Shown: positions 1 through 8,359 of the stretch, piece after piece
Numbering within the stretch: position 1 is the first letter of the stretch
How the letters are laid out: the number at the start of each line of letters is the position of its first letter
DNA from: Byssothecium circinans
Taxonomy: Eukaryota > Ascomycota > Dothideomycetes > Pleosporales > Massarinaceae
Reading direction: 5' to 3'
Length of the DNA stretch: 43,078 nt
Assembly: GCA_010015675.1 (NCBI GenBank)
Contig: ML976978.1
Span: forward strand, 891,670-934,747
Notes under the pieces: generated by a model
Seen by the model: only the letters and a program-made list of their open reading frames with translations
Told to the model about the DNA's origin: nothing
The model's database searches: none
Program-made: the position numbers and the translations under genes

Positions 1-272
1 ATTGTTGACGCGAAATTTCGTATCATCTCTCTTGTAGGTGGCAAGTGACGCGCTGTGAGTCCTTGTATGTATTTAACAAGCTCTGCCTCTTGTTGTGGAG
101 TAAGCTTTTGTTGCGTTGTTGCTTGAGTCGTTCGCGATGATTGGATCTGCTTATGCCGCCGCGATAGGGTAATACGGTTAACATGATAGTCTGCTGCAAT
201 TTTGGTATATGTAAAAGGTTCTCCTGGCTCTAGCGCTTCGATAGCTTCAATTGCAGCCTCAATTGACCCCAT
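1..272 (-). CDS. pogo/Fot1-type transposase, N-terminal part (cut by window edge)
   Basis: Reading leftwards from an ATG at 272 there is an open frame of 90 codons that runs off the window. It begins MGSIEAAIEAIEALEPGEPF, continues with an ITLSRRHK helix-turn-helix of the psq/pipsqueak kind, then KLTPQQEAELVKYIQ and LPPTREMIRNFA, the usual opening of the second, CENP-B-type DNA-binding domain. This order (psq HTH, then CENPB HTH, then a DDE domain) is typical of fungal pogo/Fot1 elements of the Tc1/mariner superfamily. The DDE catalytic part would lie beyond position 1. No stop codon is seen in the visible part, so the copy could be young, but activity cannot be judged from 90 codons. Confidence 0.8.
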   Translation of the reverse strand, partial: MGSIEAAIEAIEALEPGEPFTYTKIAADYHVNRITLSRRHKQIQSSRTTQATTQQKLTPQQEAELVKYIQGLTARHLPPTREMIRNFAST

Positions 273-363
273 AATGATTGAGTTATGACGCGTTCAAGTT
301 TGAGTTGTTTTGGTGTTGCGCGATCGTTGCGCGAACATGATCGTTGCGTGCACGGACACGTTA
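273..363 (-). mobile_element. 5' end of the pogo-like element with short repeats
   Basis: Between the transposase ATG and about 363 there is no gene. Two copies of GATCGTTGCG lie at about 322-351, next to GCGCGAACAT and a terminal-looking CGTGCACGGACACG. A TA dinucleotide at 362-363 would fit the TA target site of pogo elements, so the element may end here. The other end lies outside the window, so the inverted repeat cannot be confirmed. Confidence 0.35.
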
Positions 364-487
364 GTGAGGAGATCCTTGCAGGGTTGTGAAAACCCCCCCT
401 CTCGCTACCCTCTTATTTCACCAACACGTCACTCCATAAACCTGTACGACGTTCGAACAACCCTTCAGACCCAGGCAATCCGCAAAT

Positions 488-1760
488 ATGTCAACGAAAT
501 TCGATCAGCAATATCACTTTGACTACATCATCGTCGGTGGTGGTTGTATGGCCTTCTCAGCGGCTCTTGCGTTGCAACGAGAGTCGCCAAATGCGAAAAT
601 CATTATCTTCGAGGGCTCGGAGACGGCAACGGCGTCGAAAGGCATTTGCAGGATCATCCGTACCCCCTATATGGACAATGAATATGTCTTATTAGCTGAA
701 GAGGCGAAGAAGAAGTGGGAAACCGAGCTTCCTTACCGCAACTTTTACCGTCGGACTGGATGGGTCCAAGTGGTTCGTGGAGGTAACTATGTACCTTTCC
801 ACCTGGAAGAGAGATTAATCAAGGCGGAGGATTTATCACACATGGTTCGTTCTCGGGATGCACCTCAGTTGGATATCGAGGAGAAATTGTGGCTCAACGA
901 AGACATTGGAGTGGCCGACTCAGCCCTTGCCTTGGAAGCTGTAGCTGTAGAAGCAGCGAGCCTAGGCGTGGTCCGCCAAAAAAAGGATATCTCTAAGCTC
1001 CTTATAGAGAATGGTGTCTGTCACGGAATCTCATGCGTAGATGGAACAAGCATCACGGCGAAAACGACGATCGTAGCTACTGGCCCCTGGACTCCAGCAC
1101 TCCTTGAGAGTTCGAGTGTTCAACTTCCGCAATCTTATCAGAGTGGCTTCTTCAGTGTTACTGCCATCGGTGTTGCGACACTCCCGCTTACCGAAGATGA
1201 ATATGCCAAATTCAAATCAATGCCGATTCTGGTCACTAGCCAGGGTATGTTAAAATCGTTAATTGGGTTTCAACGCTTACGTACTGTAGGAGAAGTGATG
1301 CCCTCAGCTATTCAGCAAAGAACACTTCAAATCACCAGCACAGACTCTGTTGCAATGGCTCACCCTGATGAGCTCAAATCAAAAGCTTCCACGGAGAGAA
1401 TCAAAAGAAATCGCGAGTTACTGGATAAGATGATGCCGGAGATGAAAGGGAGGCCATTAAATTACTCGATATGCCCGTGAGTAATAGTGCTCTGCGATCA
1501 TGCTGTGGTACTTACGTCTACTAAGTGAACTCATGACACCTTACCAACATCCTCTTGTAGATAAAGTACCAGGAGTTCAAGGGCTACACCTCGCAGTGGG
1601 TGGTTCATATCATTCGTTCAAGTTCTTGCCAGTGTTTGGAGGTATCATAGTTGATTACCTCCGGGGCACGCGACGCGGAGTGTCGAAAAGATGGGGTTGG
1701 GACAGATCTGAGGAAAAGATATCTGTCCATAGTGAGGTATTGCCGAAAGGTTCAGTTTGA
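488..1760 (+). CDS. FAD-dependent amine/amino-acid oxidase (fructosyl-amino-acid / saccharopine oxidase-like, DAO fold)
   Basis: Proposed CDS join(488..1244,1290..1476,1526..1760), 392 aa. The protein starts MSTKFDQQ and enters the FAD-binding fold with DYIIVGGGCMAFSAALAL. The third glycine of the usual GxGxxG is Ala here. ICRIIRTPYMDNEYVLLAEE matches the second conserved block of the MSOX/amadoriase family, and ATGPWTP is the late FAD-contact motif. After the last intron the protein reads ICPELMTPYQHPLV then LHLAVGGSYHSFKFLPVFG. In the family the Cys before the T-P motif carries the covalent flavin. Intron 1477-1525 is certain, because it restores ICP-ELMTPYQ. Intron 1245-1289 is 45 bp, has no stop and is invisible as an ORF break, but it has GTATGT, TTAC and TAG signals, and removing it gives a family-like GEVMP stretch. 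The product probably oxidises a secondary amine and makes H2O2; the substrate is unknown. It converges with the broken regulator gene 18 bp away. Confidence 0.8.
1245..1289 (+). other. in-frame (3n) intron of the FAD oxidase
   Basis: This 45-bp stretch starts GTATGT, contains GCTTAC close to its end and finishes GTAG. It has no stop and keeps frame, so an ORF scan reads through it as fifteen extra residues (GMLKSLIGFQRLRTV-like) that interrupt a conserved block. Removal joins TSQ directly to GEVMPS. Confidence 0.65.
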
Positions 1761-1777
1761 ATGCGAGCTCTTTAATA

Positions 1778-2231
1778 TCAGGCTAGACAAATCACAAACT
1801 CTCCATCAACATTTTCTGCCATCCTCTCCCACCACCCAGGGTCCCGATCCGGCATATCTCGATTCGCCCATTCTTGACGCTGCCAATGCCGTGTCCGTCT
1901 GACGAGTGAACACACATCGTCTACATTCTAGAATATGTCAACAATGTACATGTACCATTGAGTGAAAAACTTACGGACTTATTTTCTCCCGCAATGCGAT
2001 CCAAGTAATTGACGAGTACATTATAATCCTCCTCTGCTTGCGCGCAGATACATCCTACCACAAAACACCAAGCCGGATGGATGCTACTGTACCATGGCCC
2101 TTCTATCGGCAGTTCGCGAAGCCAACAGAGAAGTGAATCGAAAATTTGCTTAACGGCAGGATGCCCCGGGGTATATCTTCGAACTGTTAGGCGAAGAGTC
2201 GGGAAACGGAAACAGAGCCATACCCGTAAAG
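1778..2231 (-). pseudogene. 3' fragment of a fungal-specific transcription factor, truncated by a hAT element
   Basis: Two exons can be read leftwards: about 2231-1975, an intron 1974-1928 (GTAAGT ... TTCTAG, 47 bp), and 1927-1778 with a TGA stop. The first part contains WYSSIHPAWCFVVGCICAQ, a form of the HPAWP-F-AG block. The last exon contains WWERM and ends GEFVICLA. Both features are typical of the C-terminal end of fungal Zn2Cys6 regulators (Fungal_trans_2-type). The DNA-binding part is missing: the reading frame runs straight into the terminal repeat of the hAT element at 2232. Sequence on the far side of that element does not continue the gene. It is a relic unless an unseen upstream part exists elsewhere. 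Confidence 0.6.
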
Positions 2232-2253
2232 TAGACTTGTCAACAATCAACTC
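2232..2253 (+). repeat. left terminal inverted repeat of the outer hAT
   Basis: 22 bp, identical to the reverse complement of 8327-8348. Its first 19 bases match the inner element's repeat except for T in place of C at position 1. Confidence 0.85.
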
Positions 2254-2408
2254 AACTCAATTTGACCATCAAAATTGAGTTGAGTTGCATTCAGAGGCCT
2301 TCAAGTTGAGTTGAGTTAATTGATAACATAATCAGTGAGGTCTAAGTTGAGTTGAGTTGAGTTAAGTTCAAGACATTTAAGTTAAGTTGGGTTGACTTAA
2401 TTAAGTTT
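2254..2408. repeat. left subterminal repeat array of the outer hAT (GTTGAGTTGA type)
   Basis: Many short copies of AAGTTGAGTTGAGTT or its complement AACTCAACTC crowd this stretch. A matching array lies just inside the right end (about 8180-8326). In hAT elements such arrays are known binding sites for the N-terminal BED domain of the transposase. No coding potential is seen. Confidence 0.75.
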
Positions 2409-3964
2409 AATTACTTAGGGATCGTTGCTGAGCTTCTCGTAAAGGTGATCAAGATCATTGAGAGAGAGCTCTCCTTGCGAAGACAAGGCTTGTGGAGAGC
2501 GTTTGATGCCTATTCTCTTCCAGGACTTGAGCGCCTGCAGCGCTAAGAGGAGCTCAGGCTTCATATAGAGTCGTCTAGTACCCAGTAGATCTCCTAGCTC
2601 ACTAAAGGTCCTCTCACAATCAGCTGCTGAGGCTGGGATTAAGTAGATGTCAAGGGCAAGCTTCGTCAAAGTAGGATATCGATTCTCTTGGAGTAGCTAG
2701 TACTTAATAGGATTAATGGCTAATAAGTCATTAGGGCTAAGAGGAGGCTCCTTCTTCCATAGTTCAAACTCGTCGTTAAGCGTCTGCTCCTTCTGTTTAA
2801 TAGCAGCCTGCATCAAACCATCGAGGAAGGCTGCCCGGCTGCCTCCGGCGTTGACTTTATGGCGCTTAGCAGGCCGTTGATTGCCCTCGTTGCCCTGCAC
2901 GTCAGCAGCCTTGACGGCTATTCAATCCTTATATGATTTCCAGAGCGCTAGGAAGGCCCAATGGTTGCTCGGCAGCCAGTCCTGCTGTGGATGAGGGCCC
3001 TTCTCTACCTCGTCCCAGTCATCGGGGACCCTCCAAGCGCTATCAAGATAGTGTTTGTACGTTAGATGGAGGATTGTTGCGGCGTAGTAGACTAGGGACG
3101 CGTCGAGCTTATTATAGTACTCTAAGAGCTTCTTGTATGCGGCGTTGACGTTAGTTATTAAGTAGTCCTCGGGCGCGTCTTCAGCCGTATAGTCCACTTC
3201 GGCGAGGCGCTCCTTCATCTGTTCAAGCTCATTAAGCAGGAACTTAAAGGCGACGATAACCTCCTAGATAGCTCTATGGTTGCCGACTTTAGTCCTACCC
3301 TGCAGCCACCTTGTCGCCTCCTTAAAGGGCGCGAGCAGCCTAATGTGCTCAGTAATCATCGCCCAGTCCTTTACAGTAAGACCTCCCTCAGCGATAAAGA
3401 GCCTTGGCTCAGGTCTCTCAGTCAACGGCTCTCTCCGCCGCGAGGCAGTCTCGGCTCTATAGTCCTGCGCGCGGAAATCAATATACGCGTTGATGGGCCC
3501 TGCCAGCTCAGCCGCGCGCTCGAAGCAGGCGTGATAGGAGTTCCAGCGAGTCTTAACGGGCTTGACGAGCTCTTTCGGCCTAAAGCCCTACTTCTTAAGA
3601 CGCTTTGCCTCCTCAATTTAGAAGCGCTTAAGGAGCTGTCGGGATTGTGGTGTACATATTAATGAGATAACGTCAAATAACACTCTAATAGGGCCGTGTT
3701 TCTACCACTCCTCTATAAGCTTCTCCTCCTTATCTAAGTTCTCCTTGTTATTCTCAAATGCCTCTTTGTCCTTGCCCTATATAACTGTTTAAGCGGCTAG
3801 GTTGATGATGTGGCACGTACAGCGTAGCCGACGATGGGGCGCGTAGAAGTTGTACTCCTCTAACAGCGCGTCAATTGCTGAGTCGTTGTTTGTAGCGTTA
3901 TTAAGTATAAAGTAACCCAGTTGCTTTTCACCGATTTTAAACGTCTCAAGCGTCGCTTGGACGA

Positions 3965-3972
3965 CTAACGCG
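3965..3972 (+). repeat. target-site duplication CTAACGCG (left copy)
   Basis: The eight bases directly before the inner element are identical to 7090-7097 directly after it. An 8-bp duplication is diagnostic of hAT insertion. Confidence 0.95.
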
Positions 3973-3993
3973 CAGACTTGTCAACAATCAAGC
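3973..3993 (+). repeat. left terminal inverted repeat of the inner hAT
   Basis: 21 bp starting CAGACTTGTCAACAATC, the exact reverse complement of 7069-7089, with the CA start normal for hAT ends. Confidence 0.95.
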
Positions 3994-4120
3994 CGATCAA
4001 GCCTTAGCCTCCGGCTTGACTTGAGGCTTGAACATGGTGTTAAGAGGCTTGATTGATTGGCTTGATTGCAGTATTAGCTTAAGGCTTGATTGAAAAGCTT
4101 GATTGGCTTGGTGTTTTACA
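3994..4120. repeat. left subterminal repeat array of the inner hAT (GCTTGATT type)
   Basis: Repeated GGCTTGATTG and complementary ATCAAGCC words fill this stretch, for example around 4035-4060 and 4083-4112. The array mirrors the one at 6930-7068. Confidence 0.8.
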
Positions 4121-4130
4121 GATCGATTGC

Positions 4131-6728
4131 CTATACTAAATACTCATTCTCGCGATCCCAATCCCATAATTGGTACATAGCGTCTATCTCAGCGTCAGTT
4201 GGTGTCGCTGTGGCAATGCTACTACACTCATCAAAACCAGCCCTATACCACCGCCGTACGCACTGTATAGCAGCTAGTAACTGGGGTGAGATCTGCCGTC
4301 GTCGGGGCTTAAGAAGGTCGCCAAGCTCGCTGAACATGCGCTCGCACTCGCAGCTTGAAGCAGGTATAGAGAGCACATCAATAGCCATACGGGCAAGGTT
4401 AGGGTAGCGATCACGCAAGCCTACCCAGTATTTGATAGGGTGAACAGCAGCGTAGCTATCCTTGTTGGCCTTCGGTTCGCGCGCCTTCCACCTCTCATAA
4501 TCATCTATATCGCCTTCAGTAGCAGCCGCGGCGCCGTCTAGGTCGAGGAGGGCTTCAATAGCGTCGTCGATCTCGCTAGAGATAACCTTTGGCCGCCTCA
4601 CCGCGCGTGGTAAGGTGTTGTACTCTGCCCAAAGCGCGCGAAACGCGCAGTTATTAGCCTCCAGCCACTCAGGTTTGTCCGCCCAGGCAAGCTCGCAATA
4701 CGTTTTATAGCGCGGATGAAGTATAGTCGCAGCATAGTACGCGGGTGAGAGGTCAAGCTTATTGTAGTAATCATTAGCCTTCACCCAGGCAGCGCGGAGG
4801 TTGATCGAGAGATGGTCTTTAGGCGCTTCATTGTGCGCGTTATAGTTGACAGACTCGTAAGCTTTAACGCGCTGCTCGTAATAAGTGAGTATATACTCAA
4901 AGACTGGGATAACCTCAGCGATAGCGCCATAACGGCCACCTCCAACGTGACCGTCGGCGTCTTTGCCACGTCCTTCAAGGCGCTTTGTTGCAGACTTCAG
5001 CGGCTTCAACACGTTGATATACTTAGTAACGACCGCCCAGTCAGTAGCTGTGAGGCCGTTGGATCGCATCCAGGACGCAGCCTCAGGCAGCTTATTGCCG
5101 CGGCTGATCGCGTACGTGTCCTCATCTCGCACGCGGCGTATATAATGATTAGCGTAAGCGTTAACAGCGCGCTGTAGCTTAACAGCGCGCTTAAAGGCGG
5201 AATGATACGAGTTCCAGCGAGTGACGACTGGCTTAACAGGCGCAAGTATTTCGCGCTGATCAGCGGGAAGCTTAGTGTTAGCTAGGCCCTGAAATTTTTC
5301 AAAAAGCTTAAGCTGCTGCGGCGTTTTGATGTAGTTGATCACGCTAAGAAGCACGCTAAGTGGCCCATCCTCGCGCCAGTTACGTAATAGCTCACTCTCA
5401 ACAGTAATCTCGCTGCTATCGTTGTCGTACGCGTCGTTGTTGCTGCCCTAAAGCAACGCCTGGCCGATTAGGTTGAGAGTATGAGCACCGCAGTGGAGGC
5501 GATGATAGGCAGCAATCAAGCTCATCTCCTCCGCGATCCTGAGGACAGCAGCGTCGTTATTGGTAGCGTTGTCGAGCATAAAGTAGCCAACAGTACGCGA
5601 GTTAATACCAAATTGCTGCAGAGTTTTACTGACAATTTCAGCAATTTTCTCGCCAGTATGGGCGCCCGTTAGTTGTGGCAGCGCGATCGGGAGGTCCATA
5701 AGGTCACCAGCGCTATTAACGTAGTGCGCAATAACGCCTAAGAAGCCGCGTTTACCACCCTTTGTCGTCCAACCGTTAAAGCTGATATAGATCTTACTTA
5801 ACGACTTTAATAGATCAGCGACCACCTAGGGTAGCATGAAGTTAAAACGACGCATCACGTACCATAAAACGCTTGCGTGAGACGTCCACAACGCTGCAGC
5901 TGCCTCTGGGTTTGCAGCTTCAAGTATTTATCAAAACGCGGGCTTCTTAAACTTAGAGAGCGGGTGGTTGCCATCTACAAGCCAGGCAACTACAGTATGT
6001 TGAAAAGCTTGACAATTAAAGCCTCCAAGCTCGTTAGCAAGGCCCTGCGATACCTTAACAGTAGTAGCTTTCAAGATGGCGCGCAGGCTGCCCTTGCCTA
6101 CCTTCGTCGCGCTGTGCGCTTTGCCAGGAGCTGCAAGGCTGTGGCCGCGTCTAAGTTGCTCAAGATAGCGTGCTGAGGTTGACGTTAAGAGCGTTGTTTC
6201 GTATATACCGCCTTACCCCGCGTCTATCCACTTGTGCTGGTGGCAATAGCGACAGACAAAGAAAAGATGATTAGGGTCCTTAATGAGCGCAACGCGGTAG
6301 CCGTAGCGGTATACCCAGCTTTTGCGCTGCTTCTGGGTGGCTACAGGCTTACAATATAGTAGCAAACGCGACTAATCTATGTCGTCAAAGTTGTCGGCAA
6401 AGCGCTCATTAAGACCCGTGTTGCTATCCTTATTGCCGTCCTCGTCATCCTTAGTTGTAGCAACTATCGCGGCGCTGCTGCCCTCGGTTGGCGCTACGAT
6501 AGCGGCTTCAAGCTAACTCTCGCGCAATTGCGACTCGAAAGTGGGCGGCTCGGTAGCCTGAGACGCGGCAATCGCTAAGGCTTTGCGTGGTGAAAGACGC
6601 TAAGGTAGCTGTTCGCTATCGTCAATATTAAAAGGCTGCAACTCAGTGCCGCGAGCAACGACTTTAGCGCGCTTGTTTAATGCAAAACCGTTTTTACGAG
6701 GACGTTTTAGGGGTCGAAGAGGCGGCAT
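4131..6728 (-). pseudogene. inner hAT transposase with eight in-frame stops
   Basis: One continuous frame of 866 codons runs from ATG at 6728 to TAG at 4131. N-terminal motifs are WVYRYGYRVALIKDP, FFVCRYCHQHKWIDAG (BED-type zinc finger). Then come ISFNGWTTKGG, where the first catalytic Asp is Asn (codon 5775-5777), FMLDNATNNDAA (second Asp intact), HCGAHTLNLIGQ, and SSCECERMFSELGDLL (catalytic Glu, hAT C-terminal dimerisation domain). Internal stops lie at 6600-6602, 6513-6515, 6372-6374, 6213-6215, 5931-5933, 5928-5930, 5826-5828 and 5448-5450. Each is one transition away from Gln, Trp or Arg. There is no net frame change, which is the pattern left by RIP rather than by random decay. The protein is not functional. 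Confidence 0.9.
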
Positions 6729-6929
6729 AGCGACTATAGAGGCAAGTACAACACTAAAATAAGCGTCAGTATACGCGAACAGGTGGGCTTTGGCAGCTTT
6801 AAAACAGAGATGATTACATCAAGGTTTCGCGCTATAATGTGGCTGACTAAGCGAAACTCAACACCACGAACCTATCGCGAGATCGCTCGTACGGCAAACT
6901 CAATAGCCTCACAAAAATTAACGCTAAAA

Positions 6930-7068
6930 CATCGAGCCAATCAAGCCAATCAAGCCAATCAATCAAGCCTTAAGAGCGAAAGCTTGATTGAGTGCAAAAT
7001 TTCTAGTCAGAAGCTTGGCTTGATCGGCTTGCAGTTTCGATCAAGCCTCAATCAAGCGCTTGTATTCA
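6930..7068. repeat. right subterminal repeat array of the inner hAT
   Basis: Three to four tandem AATCAAGCC units at about 6938-6970 are followed by scattered GCTTGATT and ATCAAGC words up to the right inverted repeat. Confidence 0.8.
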
Positions 7069-7089
7069 GCTTGATTGTTGACAAGTCTG
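7069..7089 (-). repeat. right terminal inverted repeat of the inner hAT
   Basis: Reverse complement of 3973-3993, 21 of 21 bases. Confidence 0.95.
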
Positions 7090-7097
7090 CTAACGCG
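7090..7097 (+). repeat. target-site duplication CTAACGCG (right copy)
   Basis: Identical to 3965-3972. Removing one copy plus the inner element restores the frame of the outer transposase. Confidence 0.95.
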
Positions 7098-8179
7098 AGG
7101 TTCCTGCCTAAGTGCTTGCTATGGAGCTCTAGCAGGCTAATAAGGTAGTCTAATACGCCTCCGCTCAAGCCTAGGTGGTGTACACATATCCTAGTGAGCA
7201 CTCGCTTGCCTCTAGTTAACGTCCAATTGTCAAAACTTATATGTATAAGTGAACGCGATTACTTCAAGAAATTGATAACGGCGGGGATATAGGACTTATA
7301 CTCGCGGAGGATAGCGTCTTAGAGACTATTGTAACTCTGCTAGAGGCTTGCTTCTGCCATAGGATTAGCGGCTTTAATTATTACTCAAAACTCTGGTCTC
7401 TTAATAACGCGTAACGACTAGTTATCCGTAATCACCCAGTCTTTAACGGCTTCTTTAAATCGCACCTTAGAGAAGGCGCTAGCTAGCGCGTTGGCAACTT
7501 CCTGAGAGACCTGAACCCCGTTAGACTGTATGGCTGTGAGGATTAATGACTGCCCTAGTGGCAAATTTAATTTAATTTTACCTTCCTTACTAATGCCGTG
7601 GCCGCGGACGTTCTGCTGTAGATAGGCGGCTACTAAGCTCATTAATTAATAGACGTTAAACTCGCCACTAGTTTTCTTGTGTTAATGGCAGTACTTGCAG
7701 AGCCAGAACTTCTTTTCTTGCTGTTAATGCTAAACTGGCTAGCCGTATTAATATATCCAGCTTAGCCTGCTGCCTCGGCCGTGTTCATAAGCTCTCTTCT
7801 GTAGATGAGGCACTCTCATCCATTCAAGGCCCTCCCACGTCGAATCGTCGTCGTTATCCACTGCTATATGGGCTTGGGCATCTGTATCGGTAGTCGATTC
7901 GTCGTCGGGTTCAGCGCGTAGAGAAGCGGGTTTTGGGCGCTATTTCTTACGGTTTGCGAGCTAGACTTGGTCTTCAAAGGCTTTCTCAAGGTTCTGGTTC
8001 ATATCTAGCGATTAAGGCGTGGGTAAGTAGTATGGTTAATATAAAATGGCGACAGTTAACGCGTCAATAAGCTTCTAAGTGCGTCTCTCACTAGGGCTAC
8101 CTATTAAGGACTAGCTTAACTGTTAATTAGCTAATAGAGTGACTCTACGCGACTACCCGGCACTTCTCCACCTAGCCTC

Positions 8180-8326
8180 TATTACGAACTCAATTTGAAC
8201 TCAATCAGCTCAATCAACTCAATCAACTTGAGCCTCTCTGATTGAGTTGAGTTGAGTTTGAGCGGCTCTCGAATTGAGTTGAGTTGAGTTGATAAACTCA
8301 ATCAACTCAATCAAGTAATTGGGTTC
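8180..8326. repeat. right subterminal repeat array of the outer hAT
   Basis: Dense AACTCAATCAACTC and GAGTTGAGTTGAGTT words lie immediately inside the right inverted repeat, matching the array at 2254-2408. Confidence 0.75.
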
Positions 8327-8348
8327 GAGTTGATTGTTGACAAGTCTA
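8327..8348 (-). repeat. right terminal inverted repeat of the outer hAT
   Basis: Reverse complement of 2232-2253, 22 of 22 bases. Confidence 0.85.
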
Positions 8349-8359
8349 ATTTCGACCTC

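Larger units (their letters stand above)
3973..7089. mobile_element. inner hAT-superfamily DNA transposon (3117 bp, full length)
   Basis: The element has 21-bp perfect inverted repeats starting CAGACTTGTCAACAATCAAG at 3973-3993 and 7069-7089, and a perfect 8-bp duplication on both sides. It landed in the transposase gene of the outer element, which sets the order of the two insertions. It contains one transposase gene on the minus strand and arrays of GCTTGATT-type subterminal repeats. The insertion is structurally complete, but the transposase is dead (see 4131-6728). Confidence 0.95.
2415..8002 (-). pseudogene. outer hAT transposase, split by the inner element and full of RIP-like stops
   Basis: The gene runs from ATG at 8002 to 7098, then continues at 3972 down to a stop at 2415. 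The two parts add up to 2463 nt, exactly 821 codons in one frame, so the copy carries no net frame change. Recognisable parts are FWLCKYCH near the N-terminus (BED zinc-finger remnant), ISFDNWT (first catalytic Asp, present), FILNNATNND (second catalytic Asp changed to Asn, codon 3900-3902), and AADCERTFSELGDLL near the C-terminus (catalytic Glu and hAT dimerisation domain). I count 13 in-frame stops in the right arm alone; almost all sit where CAA, CAG, TGG or CGA would be expected. The protein cannot be made. Confidence 0.85.
2232..8348. mobile_element. outer hAT-superfamily DNA transposon, interrupted by a second hAT
   Basis: The element is bounded by 22-bp perfect terminal inverted repeats, TAGACTTGTCAACAATCAAC TC at 2232-2253 and its complement at 8327-8348. 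Without the inner insertion (3973-7089) and its second target copy it is about 2.99 kb. It encodes one hAT transposase on the minus strand. hAT ends normally begin with CA; here both ends start TA, as expected from C-to-T at CpA. The eight bases outside the two ends (CCGTAAAG and ATTTCGAC) are not a duplication, so either the target duplication has been lost or the two ends come from different insertions. Confidence 0.8.

Noticed and set aside
2081..2278. Plus-strand ORF across the left end of the outer hAT
   Set aside because: It is the mirror of the transcription-factor fragment on the minus strand, which has family motifs and an intron.
2232..8348. CRISPR-like interpretation of the short repeated words
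   Set aside because: Words are irregularly spaced, on both strands, confined to transposon ends, and the genome is eukaryotic.
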